Program-made: the position numbers and the translations under genes | In this document: positions 37,926 to 46,862 of the stretch, piece after piece | Layout: each line of letters begins with the position of its first letter | Numbering within the stretch: position 1 is the stretch's first letter | The notes under the pieces: generated by a model | Told to the model about the DNA's origin: nothing | Seen by the model: the letters and a program-made list of their open reading frames with translations, nothing else | Database searches by the model: none | NCBI GenBank assembly: GCA_963761525.1 | Contig: CAVXHG010000003.1 | Location: 62,001 to 126,000 of the forward strand | DNA from: BOG-931 sp963761525 | GTDB taxonomy: Bacteria > Pseudomonadota > Alphaproteobacteria > Rhizobiales > Xanthobacteraceae | DNA: 64,000 nt | Direction: 5' to 3'

Positions 37926-39742
37926 TCATGGCTCCTCGTGGCGCCGCCTGGCTCGGCGTTCGAGGAAAAAGAATTTTCGGTCGCGCTTGTTGCTGATCTC
38001 CAATCTTTTCAGATCCGGCAGGCTTCGGCCCCGCAGCCGATATCGCGTTCGGTCTCGTTCGAGCAGTTTTGCGAAACCTTTCGGCAGTGTGATTTCTTTG
38101 CCGACGACGTGGGGTGAATAGCCTTCCATCCAATAACTGTTGGTCGGGTGGCCGCCGCCGGCGACGAGTAGGATGAGATTTTCCGGTCGCGCCGAATGGG
38201 GCCAATGCGGCAAGACGAGGCTGTCGCGCACGACGGGATCGCGATCGGCTGCGATCCAGGAATCGATACCGTCCCGGCGCAATTCGTCGGCCGGAATCTT
38301 GGAGTGTTCCCAGAGGAATTCGCGGATGGATTTTTTGGTCCAACCGATCGATGCCATTGCCTTGGCGACGACCGGCGAAAGCATCAGTATTCCCGGCGTG
38401 CCGTCGCTGTAGCCGATCAGGCATCCGAGATTGGGCGAGCGCAGATAGTCGGCCATGCGGTGCATGCCGCGCAACGCGTCGACTTCGGGCGTCTCCGCTT
38501 TCACGCCACGCCGGCGAATGTTCGTGACCCCGGTTGCCCAAACGAACGAGACGGTGTTTGAACCTTTTTCGAAACCATGGCGTTCGGTGCCATGAGGCAG
38601 CCAGCCGTCTGGGAGGCTGGCTTCATCCTCGCCGAACACCGCGTTGGTGAAGCGCATCGCGCCCCACATCGCCATAGCGCCCACGCCGGGTAATGCGCCG
38701 CCAAGATTTTGCTGCATCAGGCGCAGCGCGCGGCCAATACTTGCACCCGCCGGCCGTTGCGGATCGGGACCGAGACAGCCGAACGAGGTGTTCAGTCGTA
38801 TTTGTCCGGCGATCGGGCCGTTGACGATCACCACCGGGAATGCGCCCGCCAAGTCGGCTTGCATATGCTCGCTGTCCGATAGGGGATCGAGAAAAGCTTC
38901 GACCGCGGCGATAAGGACGGGAAGGTATTCCGGCCGACCCCCAGCCATCGCCAGCGCGATGGCGCACGATTCCACCGTGGCAATACCGCCGCGTGGCATC
39001 ACTTTGCCCAAGACGGTCTCGCGCGGCAGGTCGGTGCCTTGAAGAATCCACGTCCACGAGAGCTTCGGTGGCGGGCCAGATCGGCAAGCCGTCGCTCCAC
39101 AGGTTCGTCAGGAGCAAGTTGTTGGCGCTGGCGAGCGCTTCCTGATAGGTCGCGCCGCTCACCCTGATCATGCGGTGTCGCATCGGAGCCCGTACTGTTG
39201 GCGGTTGAGCGCCAAGAGGTGAGGCCGTCATAGAATTCCTGCTTGCGCGACTTGATGCCTGCCAGATCACTGCCCGGCAGGAACGTTTCGACCGGAAATG
39301 CAACAACCGGGACTTCAGGGGGCAGGCCCATGCCGGAGACCGCATTGCGGACGACGCCGAGAAAATCGGTTCGGCCCAGCAGCACAGTCGGAATATCGAT
39401 ACTTTCCAGTTTGGCGGCTGCCCGCGCCAGCGCGGTCGAGCAGGAGCCGCAGGCAGCATTGCCGATTATGACGCCGTCGACGCCACTTTCCTTGACTTGC
39501 GCGATAGTTGAATCGGCGCCGACGAGATGCTCGCCCTGCGGGAAAGCATCAACGGGCAGGACATCGATCTCGGGGAAATCAGTCTCGAGGAGCGTCTTGA
39601 GTATCGGCAATGTGCGGTGCGCTTGCCACTGCTCGTTGCTTAGAATGCCGATGCGCTTGCCGTTGAGGGTATCGAGCCGCCGCGCGTGCCGCTGAGTGAT
39701 CTCCAGTTTTCCGGACGGGTCGTAGAATTCCAGATCAACCAT
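37926..39742 (-). CDS. UGSC-family (seleno)protein homologue, cysteine form (two breaks)
   Basis: A protein of about 605 residues of the uncharacterised UGSC family. MVDLEFYDPSGKLEITQRHA at 39742 leads to GKRIGILSNEQWQAHRTLP, PVDAFPQGEHLVGADSTIAQ and the family motif in IGNAACGSCSTALARAAA; the selenocysteine position of UGSC is Cys here. The frame changes near 39215 and 39050, passing through VSGATYQEALASANNLLLTN. The C-terminal region contains GPIAGQIRLNTSFGCLGPD and VAGGGHPTNSYWMEGYSPHV. No signal peptide. CXXC-like spacing suggests thiol/redox chemistry; the reaction is unknown. If the breaks were real this would be two genes. Confidence 0.75.
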
Positions 39743-39830
39743 GCCCTCGTTCCTGGCGCTCGCTCCGAGCATTGAGTTGCAAATCTGGCTCAAGGCGTCA
39801 TGATATTTCCAATACTATTTTTGAAGCTTG

Positions 39831-39851
39831 GTGATATGTGTTATATATCAC
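39831..39851. promoter_or_regulatory. palindromic candidate operator before lysR
   Basis: GTGATAT (39831-39837), 7 bases, ATATCAC (39845-39851), a perfect inverted repeat fitting the LysR-type T-N11-A pattern. It ends one base before the lysR ATG and lies in the 110-bp divergent region with the UGSC gene. It would suit autorepression of lysR together with control of the UGSC-MFS operon. Confidence 0.6.
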
Positions 39852-39852
39852 T

Positions 39853-40752
39853 ATGGTCGAGTTGCGTCAGCTCAGGCAGTTTGTGGCTGTTGCGGAAGAA
39901 CTCAGCTTTCGTCGCGCTGCGGCTCGCCTTCACATGTCGCAGCCGCCCCTGACGGTGACGATCAAGGGGCTCGAAGCCGAAATTGGCCGGCCTTTATTCG
40001 AGCGCAGCAAGCATCACGTTAAGCTCACCGGCCCCGGTTCTCTTTTTCTCTTCGAGGCGCGCCGTATCCTGGCTCAGGCGGAGCGGGCGGTGCAGATCGC
40101 GCAAAGCGCCAGTAACGGCGTGCTGCATCTCTCTCATCTCGGCAGTGCGACGTTGGGAATCTTGCCTCCCTTGCTTCGCGATTTTCAGCGTGACTATCCG
40201 AGCATCGAACTAAACGTCACGATGGCTGGGACTTTTCATCAGGTCGAAATGTTGCGTCGGGGCGAAGTGGATCTCGGATTGATCCGCGTCCCGATCGAAG
40301 ACGCGCGCGGGCTGAAGGTGACTGTTCTGTGCGAAGAAAAAATGCTGATCGCCGTGCCGGCTGATCATCCGCTGGCAACGCGCAAAACAGTCAAAGTCGA
40401 AATGCTCGCAGCCGAACCGTTCATCAGCTATCCGCCGCCCGAGGGGCCGAGCTTCGAGGGCATTTTTGTTTCGGCATGTCAGCGTGCCGGCTTCTATCCA
40501 CGCGTCGTTCAATACGCGATGCAAATGCTGACGAAGCTCTCGTTTGTCTCGAGCGGGCTCGGGATTACGCTTATTCCCGACAGCATGCGCTCCGTGCAGA
40601 TGGAAAATGTCGTCTATCTCGAAATCGACGAAGGCAAGACGCCGTTCGGCTATTCGCTGGCTTTAGCCGCGCCGATCAAGTCAACCAATCCGGCGATCAC
40701 TGCTTTTGTAGCGACAGCGAGCCGCTACGTACGGACCGCCGGCCCGGCATAG
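39853..40752 (+). CDS. LysR-family transcriptional regulator
   Basis: Intact 299 residues. The N-terminal winged helix-turn-helix is MVELRQLRQFVAVAEELSFR, then AAARLHMSQPPLTVTIKGLE and IGRPLFERSKHHVKLT. The rest is the ligand-binding periplasmic-type fold (LSHLGSATLGILPPLLRDF, EVDLGLIRVPIED, AVPADHPLATRKT). Start at 39853 gives the standard N-terminus; the frame also offers a GTG 15 bp upstream inside the palindrome. It is divergent from the UGSC-MFS operon, which is its likely target. The closest type is the BenM/CatM-like group that senses aromatic or organic acids. Confidence 0.92.
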   Translation: MVELRQLRQFVAVAEELSFRRAAARLHMSQPPLTVTIKGLEAEIGRPLFERSKHHVKLTGPGSLFLFEARRILAQAERAVQIAQSASNGVLHLSHLGSATLGILPPLLRDFQRDYPSIELNVTMAGTFHQVEMLRRGEVDLGLIRVPIEDARGLKVTVLCEEKMLIAVPADHPLATRKTVKVEMLAAEPFISYPPPEGPSFEGIFVSACQRAGFYPRVVQYAMQMLTKLSFVSSGLGITLIPDSMRSVQMENVVYLEIDEGKTPFGYSLALAAPIKSTNPAITAFVATASRYVRTAGPA

Positions 40753-41117
40753 GGCGAACGGTCATCGACAATGGCCGCGATCACCATGATCTCGACTTTG
40801 CGGTCCGCCGATGCCAACGCGGCTTGTACCGTGGCCCGCGCCGGCGCGGTTCCTTGCGGAAGCCAAGCCTCCCAAACCGAATTCATCTCCTGGAAATTGG
40901 CCATGTCAGTCAGCCAGATACTCGCCGAAAGGAGACGGCCTTTGTTGCTGCCCGCTTTGGCCAGTAGCGAGTCGATTTGCGCCAGTATTTCGTGGGTCTG
41001 TTCGGCTGTGCTTTTGCCCTTGGGCTGCTCGGAAACAATACCGGCGAGATAGGCCGTGCCGTTATGCGTAACAACTCTGCTAAGCCGCGGGCCGGTCTCG
41101 TAACGCGCGATTTCCAT
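40725..41117 (-). CDS. RidA family protein
   Basis: Intact 130-residue YjgF/YER057c/UK114 protein. RidA members hydrolyse reactive enamine/imine intermediates. The sequence has GTAYLAGIVSEQPKGKSTAE, EILAQIDSLLAKAGSNKGRL and the segment APARATVQAALASADRKVEI with the Arg that binds the substrate carboxylate in RidA. It overlaps the end of lysR by 28 bp tail to tail. It may form an operon with the upstream MFS gene, 90 bp away. This suggests metabolism of an amino acid or nitrogenous compound. Confidence 0.9.
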   Translation of the reverse strand: MEIARYETGPRLSRVVTHNGTAYLAGIVSEQPKGKSTAEQTHEILAQIDSLLAKAGSNKGRLLSASIWLTDMANFQEMNSVWEAWLPQGTAPARATVQAALASADRKVEIMVIAAIVDDRSPYAGPAVRT

Positions 41118-41207
41118 TTTTCACCTCTGATCTGATGACTTCGGCCTATCGTCCAATGCCGCTCGTCGAGTCAAATGTCGGCTGTTGGCATGGCGCATCC
41201 AGACATG

Positions 41208-42407
41208 TCACTTCAGTTTGCGTGCGAAGGCGATCGCAAGCGGCGGCAACGTAGCGGCGCTGATCAGGAACAGCGGCACGGCGCCGAACCGGTCGATCAA
41301 CAGCGATCCACCAGCGACGCCGATCGTTTGCCCGATAAAAATCGCCGAGGAAAAAATCGCAACGGCCGTGCCGCGGGCTTGCGGCGTCATCTGCGTCGCG
41401 TTGGTCTGCAGCGTGTTGTGCAGCATGTAGAAGCCAAGCCCGATCGCAATTGTGCCGATGGGTGCGATCCACCAGACCGGTGCGACACTCAGCGTGAGAT
41501 AGCCGAAAGCAAGCACAAAGCCGCCGGTGGTCGCGAGGCGTACCTGGCCGAGACGTCGGACAAACAACTTTACAAGGCCGGCGTAGATCAGGCCGCCGAT
41601 GCCGAAGCAGCCGACGGTCAGGCCGATCAGCGTGAAGCTCAAGCCGAAGCGCTGGCGCAGAAACGCGCCGATAAAGGCGAAGGCGCCCCATACCAGCACA
41701 TTCTCGATGAACGACACGATGATGACGACGCGCGCAAACGCTCCGCTCAGCACCGCCGCGTAATCGGCAACGAACCCGCGCGTCGTCTCATTCGGATGGC
41801 CGGGCTCGCGCGTCGTGGGATTTGTGATGAGTTCGACGACGAGGCCGGCGGTCGCCAGCGCAAAGACGCCGGCGAGCACGAAGAACACGTTACGCCAGCC
41901 CACCAGATCGCCGAGGATGCCGCCGGCGGCTTGTCCGCTGAGCTGGCCGAGAATTTGCCCGGTCAGATAGCGCCCGAGGATCGGCTGGCGTTTTTCGTAA
42001 GGCGTGACATCGCCGACATACGCCATCGAGATCGGGATGATCCAGCCACCGGCGAGGCCGGTCGCAAATCGCGCCAGCATGAGTTGATGCAGCGAGGCGG
42101 CCAAACCACACAGCGTGACCAGCGCGCAGGCAATCGCACACATCATGGCGACGGTGCGGTATTTGCCGAGCCTGTCGCCGACAGGGCCGATAACGAGCTG
42201 GACGGAGCCGTGCGCGATCGCATAGGCGGTGACAACCACGGCGGCTGAACCGACCGTGGTATGAAAGTCACTGGCGATCTGCGGCAACAGCGAATCGGTC
42301 ACGCGGACCTGCGCCTGCGACGCAAAGCCCGCCACGGCCAGCAGTATGATGGAGCGTGTCGGCGTCTTGTAAGCGCCGGCAGAGACAGTCTGTGAAGGCG
42401 CTGACAC
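41208..42407 (-). CDS. MFS transporter
   Basis: Intact protein of about 399 residues with 12 predicted membrane spans. IILLAVAGFASQAQVRVTDS, GPVGDRLGKYRTVAMMCAI (the MFS loop 2-3 motif), GLAGGWIIPISMAYVGDVTP and GTAVAIFSSAIFIGQTIG are typical of drug-efflux-like DHA1/arabinose-type carriers. The frame stays open far upstream, antisense to valS. I set the start at the GTG at 42407 (SAPSQTVSAGAYKTPTRS) because the intergenic region to valS is only 93 bp; the exact start is uncertain. Substrate unknown. Confidence 0.85.
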   Translation of the reverse strand: MSAPSQTVSAGAYKTPTRSIILLAVAGFASQAQVRVTDSLLPQIASDFHTTVGSAAVVVTAYAIAHGSVQLVIGPVGDRLGKYRTVAMMCAIACALVTLCGLAASLHQLMLARFATGLAGGWIIPISMAYVGDVTPYEKRQPILGRYLTGQILGQLSGQAAGGILGDLVGWRNVFFVLAGVFALATAGLVVELITNPTTREPGHPNETTRGFVADYAAVLSGAFARVVIIVSFIENVLVWGAFAFIGAFLRQRFGLSFTLIGLTVGCFGIGGLIYAGLVKLFVRRLGQVRLATTGGFVLAFGYLTLSVAPVWWIAPIGTIAIGLGFYMLHNTLQTNATQMTPQARGTAVAIFSSAIFIGQTIGVAGGSLLIDRFGAVPLFLISAATLPPLAIAFARKLK

Positions 42408-42500
42408 GTCGATATTGCTCGGATTTAAAGCTGAAGCGGAGTGCCGACGTTGACACTCAACGCAGCGCGGGGTTTCTACCGCCCTGAACGGAAAAGCGAA

Positions 42501-45275
42501 ATGATCGAAAAGACATATCAGCCCGGCGAGGTCGAGGGCCGCATTTACAAGGCCTGGGAAGAGGCTGGCGCCTTCCGTGCCGGTCGGCCGGAGCGCGCCA
42601 AAGCGGAACCCTATTGCATCGTCATCCCGCCGCCGAACGTCACTGGCTCGCTGCACATGGGCCACGCGCTCAACAATACGTTGCAGGACATTCTGTGCCG
42701 TTTTGAGCGCATGCGCGGCAAGGACGTGCTGTGGCAGCCCGGAACAGACCATGCCGGCATCGCGACGCAAGCGGTGGTCGAACGCCAGCTTGCGGAGCGC
42801 AAGGAGCCGTCGAGCCGCGCCATGGGCCGCGAAGCTTTCATCAAGCGTGTGTGGGAATGGAAGGCGGAGTCCGGCGGCACCATTATCAGCCAGCTCAAGC
42901 GGCTCGGTGCATCGTGCGACTGGTCGCGCGAGCGCTTCACCATGGACGAGGGGCTGTCGCGCGCCGTGCTCAAGGTGTTCGTCGCGCTCTACCGCGAAGG
43001 CTTGATCTACAAGGACAAGCGGCTGGTCAATTGGGACCCGAAGCTGAAGACCGCGATCTCCGATCTCGAAGTGCAGCAGGTCGAGACCAAAGGCAATCTC
43101 TGGCATATCAAATACCCGATCGAAGGCAGTGATGAATTCATCACCGTCGCGACGACGCGGCCGGAGACGATGCTCGGCGACGTTGCAGTCGCGGTGCATC
43201 CTGAAAACGAAAAGCTGAAGCACCTGATCGGCAAGAAAGCGATCCTGCCGCTGGTCGGCCGGCATATTCCGATTATCGGCGACGACTACGCCGATCCGGA
43301 AAAAGGTTCTGGCGCGGTCAAGATAACGCCGGCGCACGACTTCAATGACTTTGAGGTCGGGCGGCGGCACGACCTGCCGCTGATCAATGTATTCGACGAA
43401 GAAGCGCGTCTGACACTCAAGGATAATGAGCCGTTCCTGAAAGATGCAAATCCTGACTATGCGCTGCTGGACGCCGTCGATGGAAAATCGCGCGAAGTCG
43501 CGCGCAAACTGATTGTCGAGCAGCTTGAGGCGCGAGGCTTACTCGAAAAAATCGAGCCGACGAGCCACGTCGTACCGCACGGCGATCGCTCTGGCGCGGT
43601 GCTCGAACCGTTTCTCACCGATCAGTGGTACGTCGACGCCAAAACGCTGGCTGAGCCCGCCATCGCCGCGGTGCGTGAGGGTAAAACCAAATTCGTGCCG
43701 CAGCAGTGGGAAGCGACGTTCTTCAACTGGATGGAGAACATCCAGCCGTGGTGCATCTCGCGTCAGATCTGGTGGGGCCATCAGATTCCCGCTTGGTATG
43801 GGCCGGATGGCAAGATCTTCGTTGCAGAGAGTGAGGATGACGCTGTTGCGGATGCGCTGGCGCACTACACCGACATCGAGGAGATCACCGCGGAGGATGG
43901 GCACGATATTGCCGCCGACCCGGAACGCCGCACACGCTTTGCCAACGAGTATCTGCACCGCGATGATGACGTGCTCGACACCTGGTTCTCTTCGGCGCTG
44001 TGGCCGTTCTCGACGCTGGGCTGGCCGGACGAAACGCCGGAGTTAAAGCGCTTCTACCCGACGACGGCGCTAGTGACCGGTTTCGACATCATTTTCTTCT
44101 GGGTTGCCCGGATGATGATGATGGGATTGCATTTCAAGGACGAGGTGCCGTTTCACGACGTCTATATCCATGCGCTGGTGCGCGACGCCTCCGGCGCCAA
44201 GATGTCGAAGTCGAAAGGCAACGTCATCGACCCGCTCGAGTTGATCGATCAATTCGGTGCCGATGCTTTGCGCTTCACGCTTGCCGCGATGGCGGCGCAA
44301 GGCCGTGACATCAAGCTGTCGTCGCAGCGGGTCGAAGGTTATCGCAATTTCGGCACCAAGCTCTGGAATGCGTCGCGTTTTGCCGAGATGAACGGCTGCG
44401 TGCGTAGTCCGGAATTCGATCCGCATCACGCCAAAGAGACGCTCAATCGCTGGATTGCCCACGAGACGGCGAAGACGGGCAGGGAAGTCACTGCGGCGAT
44501 CGAGGCCTATAAATTCAATGAAGCGGCCGGTGCGCTCTATCGCTTCGTCTGGAATGTGTATTGCGATTGGTATCTCGAACTCGCCAAGCCAGTCCTGACC
44601 GGGCCGGACGGCGCCGCGAAGATCGAAACACGCGCAGCGGCGGCCTGGGCGCTCGATGAAATTCTCAAATTGTTGCATCCGTTCATGCCGTTCGTGACCG
44701 AAGAGCTTTGGAAAGTCACCGCAGAGCAGGGCGAGCCGCGCCCTCATATGCTCGCGCTCGATGCATGGCCGACCCATGACAGCCTCGACGATCCAGTAGC
44801 GGAAGGCGAGATCGGCTGGGTGGTCGACCTGATCACCGCAATCCGTTCGGTGCGGGTCGAGATGAACATTCCGCCGGCGACTATGCTGCCGCTGGTGCTG
44901 GCGAACGCTTCTGCGGAAACCGCGATCCGGGCCAAGCATTGGTCCGAGTTCATCCAGCGGCTGGCGCGCATTGCCGAAATTTCGTTTGCCGACGCCGCGC
45001 CGCAGGGCGCGGTGCAACTCGTCGTCCGTGGTGAGGTCGCGGCGCTACCGCTTATGGGCGTGATCGATCTGGCAGCCGAGCGGGCGCGGCTTGCCAAGGA
45101 AATGGCCAAGGCTGATGCTGACATCGCCCGGGTCGATGCCAAGCTCGGCAATCCGAACTTCGTTTCCCGGGCGCCGGAGGAAGTCGTCGAGGAAGAAAAA
45201 GAAAAGCGCGAGGAAGCGCAGGCGCGGAAAGCCAAGATCGCCGAAGCGTTGGAGCGTCTGAAGGCTTCCGAATAA
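42501..45275 (+). CDS. valS: valyl-tRNA synthetase
   Basis: Class I aminoacyl-tRNA synthetase. Intact 924 residues. MIEKTYQPGEVEGRIYKAWE begins at 42501 with GGAAAAG upstream; the open frame 60 bp earlier is not conserved. HIGH motif is GSLHMGHALNNT; the KMSKS loop is GAKMSKSKGNVIDPLE. Editing-domain piece TVATTRPETMLGDVAVAVHP is present. The C-terminal coiled coil (RARLAKEMAKADADIARVDA) binds tRNA. No breaks. Confidence 0.98.
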   Translation: MIEKTYQPGEVEGRIYKAWEEAGAFRAGRPERAKAEPYCIVIPPPNVTGSLHMGHALNNTLQDILCRFERMRGKDVLWQPGTDHAGIATQAVVERQLAERKEPSSRAMGREAFIKRVWEWKAESGGTIISQLKRLGASCDWSRERFTMDEGLSRAVLKVFVALYREGLIYKDKRLVNWDPKLKTAISDLEVQQVETKGNLWHIKYPIEGSDEFITVATTRPETMLGDVAVAVHPENEKLKHLIGKKAILPLVGRHIPIIGDDYADPEKGSGAVKITPAHDFNDFEVGRRHDLPLINVFDEEARLTLKDNEPFLKDANPDYALLDAVDGKSREVARKLIVEQLEARGLLEKIEPTSHVVPHGDRSGAVLEPFLTDQWYVDAKTLAEPAIAAVREGKTKFVPQQWEATFFNWMENIQPWCISRQIWWGHQIPAWYGPDGKIFVAESEDDAVADALAHYTDIEEITAEDGHDIAADPERRTRFANEYLHRDDDVLDTWFSSALWPFSTLGWPDETPELKRFYPTTALVTGFDIIFFWVARMMMMGLHFKDEVPFHDVYIHALVRDASGAKMSKSKGNVIDPLELIDQFGADALRFTLAAMAAQGRDIKLSSQRVEGYRNFGTKLWNASRFAEMNGCVRSPEFDPHHAKETLNRWIAHETAKTGREVTAAIEAYKFNEAAGALYRFVWNVYCDWYLELAKPVLTGPDGAAKIETRAAAAWALDEILKLLHPFMPFVTEELWKVTAEQGEPRPHMLALDAWPTHDSLDDPVAEGEIGWVVDLITAIRSVRVEMNIPPATMLPLVLANASAETAIRAKHWSEFIQRLARIAEISFADAAPQGAVQLVVRGEVAALPLMGVIDLAAERARLAKEMAKADADIARVDAKLGNPNFVSRAPEEVVEEEKEKREEAQARKAKIAEALERLKASE

Positions 45276-45296
45276 GCGTCGCGTCGGGAGGCAGAT

Positions 45297-46016
45297 ATGC
45301 GGGTTTTTATTGCCGGTGCGAGCGGTGCGATCGGTCGGCGGCTGATGCCGCTGCTGCGCGAAGCCGGTCATGACATCACCGGCATGACGCGCTCGGCCGA
45401 TGTAGCGCGTGAGCTTGAGGCCAGCGGCGTTAGCGCAGTCGTCGTCGATGTTTACGATGCGGAGGCACTGACGCGGGCCGTCGTTGCGGTGCGGCCTGAA
45501 GTGGTGATGCACCAGCTTACCGATTTGCCGCGGGAGCTTGCCGACGAAGCGCAGCTTGCCGCTGCCTATCCGCGCAACGCGCGTATCCGCATCGAGGGCA
45601 CGCGCAATCTGGTCGCTGCGGCAAACGCCGCTTCAGCGCGGCGCTTCATCGTGCAGAGCGCCGCTTTCGCCTACCTTCCAGGCAAAGAGCCTTATGTCGA
45701 GACCGACCCGCTCAATCTGGTCGATGGCCCGCGGCTCGTGACTGTCAGCGCCGCGGCCGACATGGAGCAGCAGGTGCTCAATTCGGGCATGGAGCCGGTG
45801 GTACTGCGCTATGGGCTGCTTTACGGGCCCGGGACCTGGAGCGAGGGGCCCACGCGCAAACCACCCGTCCATGTTGACGCCGCCGCGCAGGCGGCGGTGT
45901 TGGCCCTGACCGGTAAGCCCGGCATCTACAATATCGCTGACGATGAGGGCACGGTCTCGATCGAAAAAGCCCGCGGGGAGTGGGGTTTCGATCCGAATTT
46001 TAGATTGGCGTCTTAA
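45297..46016 (+). CDS. NAD(P)-dependent epimerase/dehydratase family protein
   Basis: Intact 239-residue extended/atypical SDR: MRVFIAGASGAIGRRLMPLL with the GASGAIG cofactor loop. RARIRIEGTRNLVAAANAA-type and RFIVQSAAFAYLPG segments mark the central strands; RYGLLYGPGTW follows. Shorter than typical epimerases, as in the NAD-binding subgroup around YeeZ. A GGGAGG ribosome-binding site precedes the ATG, 21 bp after valS. It overlaps mpg by 4 bp tail to tail. Substrate unknown. Confidence 0.85.
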   Translation: MRVFIAGASGAIGRRLMPLLREAGHDITGMTRSADVARELEASGVSAVVVDVYDAEALTRAVVAVRPEVVMHQLTDLPRELADEAQLAAAYPRNARIRIEGTRNLVAAANAASARRFIVQSAAFAYLPGKEPYVETDPLNLVDGPRLVTVSAAADMEQQVLNSGMEPVVLRYGLLYGPGTWSEGPTRKPPVHVDAAAQAAVLALTGKPGIYNIADDEGTVSIEKARGEWGFDPNFRLAS

Positions 46017-46576
46017 AAAGGCTTACTCAGGAATGGCGAGCCTTTAAGTCCGTAGCGCCAAGGATAATCGACCGCCTTGGTGAGACCGATCCGTGGTCCG
46101 GTAACGACCTCGACGTCGCCGGATCGGGCAAATAACTCAAAAGGTGGCTCGTCCAGTGCCAGGCCGTACTGGGCAATCGTGATGCTGAGCGCTTGGCACA
46201 GCCGGCCCGGGCCTGAGCACAGCAGTCTGTCCGCTTTGACGCCGCGCCGCCGGCGCATGGCTGGAAGGCCGACGGTCGGCTCTATCGCACGGAGCAGCAC
46301 GGCGCTGGCTGAACCCTCGGGCTCACAGACAAAGTTCAGACACCAGTGGATGCCGTAGGAGCGGTAGACATAGGCGAAGCCCGGCGGCCCAAACATGACG
46401 GCATTGCGCCGGGTTGGCCCGTTGTAGCTGTGCGCCGCGGGATCGGTGTGGTGATAAGCCTCGAGCTCGACGATGCGACCGCCAACGCCTTTGAACAGCA
46501 GCGTTGCTCCGATCAGCTCGGGCGCCACCTCGTGGACGCTGCGTTTAAAGAAGGCCCGACTCAATCGCTTCGGCAT
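46013..46576 (-). CDS. mpg: 3-methyladenine DNA glycosylase, AAG family
   Basis: Base-excision repair enzyme that removes alkylated purines. Intact 187 residues: IVELEAYHHTDPAAHSYNG contains the catalytic Glu and the Tyr that intercalates. PTRRNAVMFGPPGFAYVYRS, YGIHWCLNFVCEPEGSASAV and VLLRAIEP are family hallmarks. It lacks neighbours of related function. Confidence 0.95.
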   Translation of the reverse strand: MPKRLSRAFFKRSVHEVAPELIGATLLFKGVGGRIVELEAYHHTDPAAHSYNGPTRRNAVMFGPPGFAYVYRSYGIHWCLNFVCEPEGSASAVLLRAIEPTVGLPAMRRRRGVKADRLLCSGPGRLCQALSITIAQYGLALDEPPFELFARSGDVEVVTGPRIGLTKAVDYPWRYGLKGSPFLSKPF

Positions 46577-46862
46577 CCGCCATCGTCGCAGGCCGGGACT
46601 GCTTTGGTAAATCGCGAGTTAATGTGCAGTGCGGTAAGTGTGGGATTCTGTGGCTCCCGAGCAACACGCCGGGAAGATTCGATCTTGCCACCTTAGAGCC
46701 CTGATAAGCGCCGCTTTTTAGCCATAGGATTTTTCGACATCGATAGCGTGGTTGCTGAAGAGACACAGCAGGCTGCGATTGCTTCCGGTTCTTGAGGGCG
46801 TTGGGCCGCCTTCGACCGGGAGAGAGGGGCGAGGGGGCCTAGTAGGCCCGTGAAGTGTTTCG
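46577..46862 (+). promoter_or_regulatory. ilvD upstream region with 15-bp palindrome
   Basis: 286 bp between divergent mpg and ilvD. GGGCCTA (46835-46841), G, TAGGCCC (46843-46849) form a perfect palindrome whose end is 13 bases before the ilvD ATG, where it could be an operator or a hairpin next to the ribosome-binding site. I looked for a leader peptide rich in Leu, Ile and Val and saw none. Confidence 0.4.

Noticed and set aside
42408..43370. Long open frame extending the second MFS gene upstream, antisense to valS
   Set aside because: Low-complexity charged sequence with no MFS features, opposite the well-conserved valS gene; a GC-rich shadow frame.
44070..45017. 315-residue minus-strand open frame inside valS
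   Set aside because: Antisense of conserved valS sequence, no recognisable domain.
46577..46862. Leader peptide attenuator before ilvD
   Set aside because: No short open frame rich in Leu, Ile or Val followed by alternative hairpins was found.
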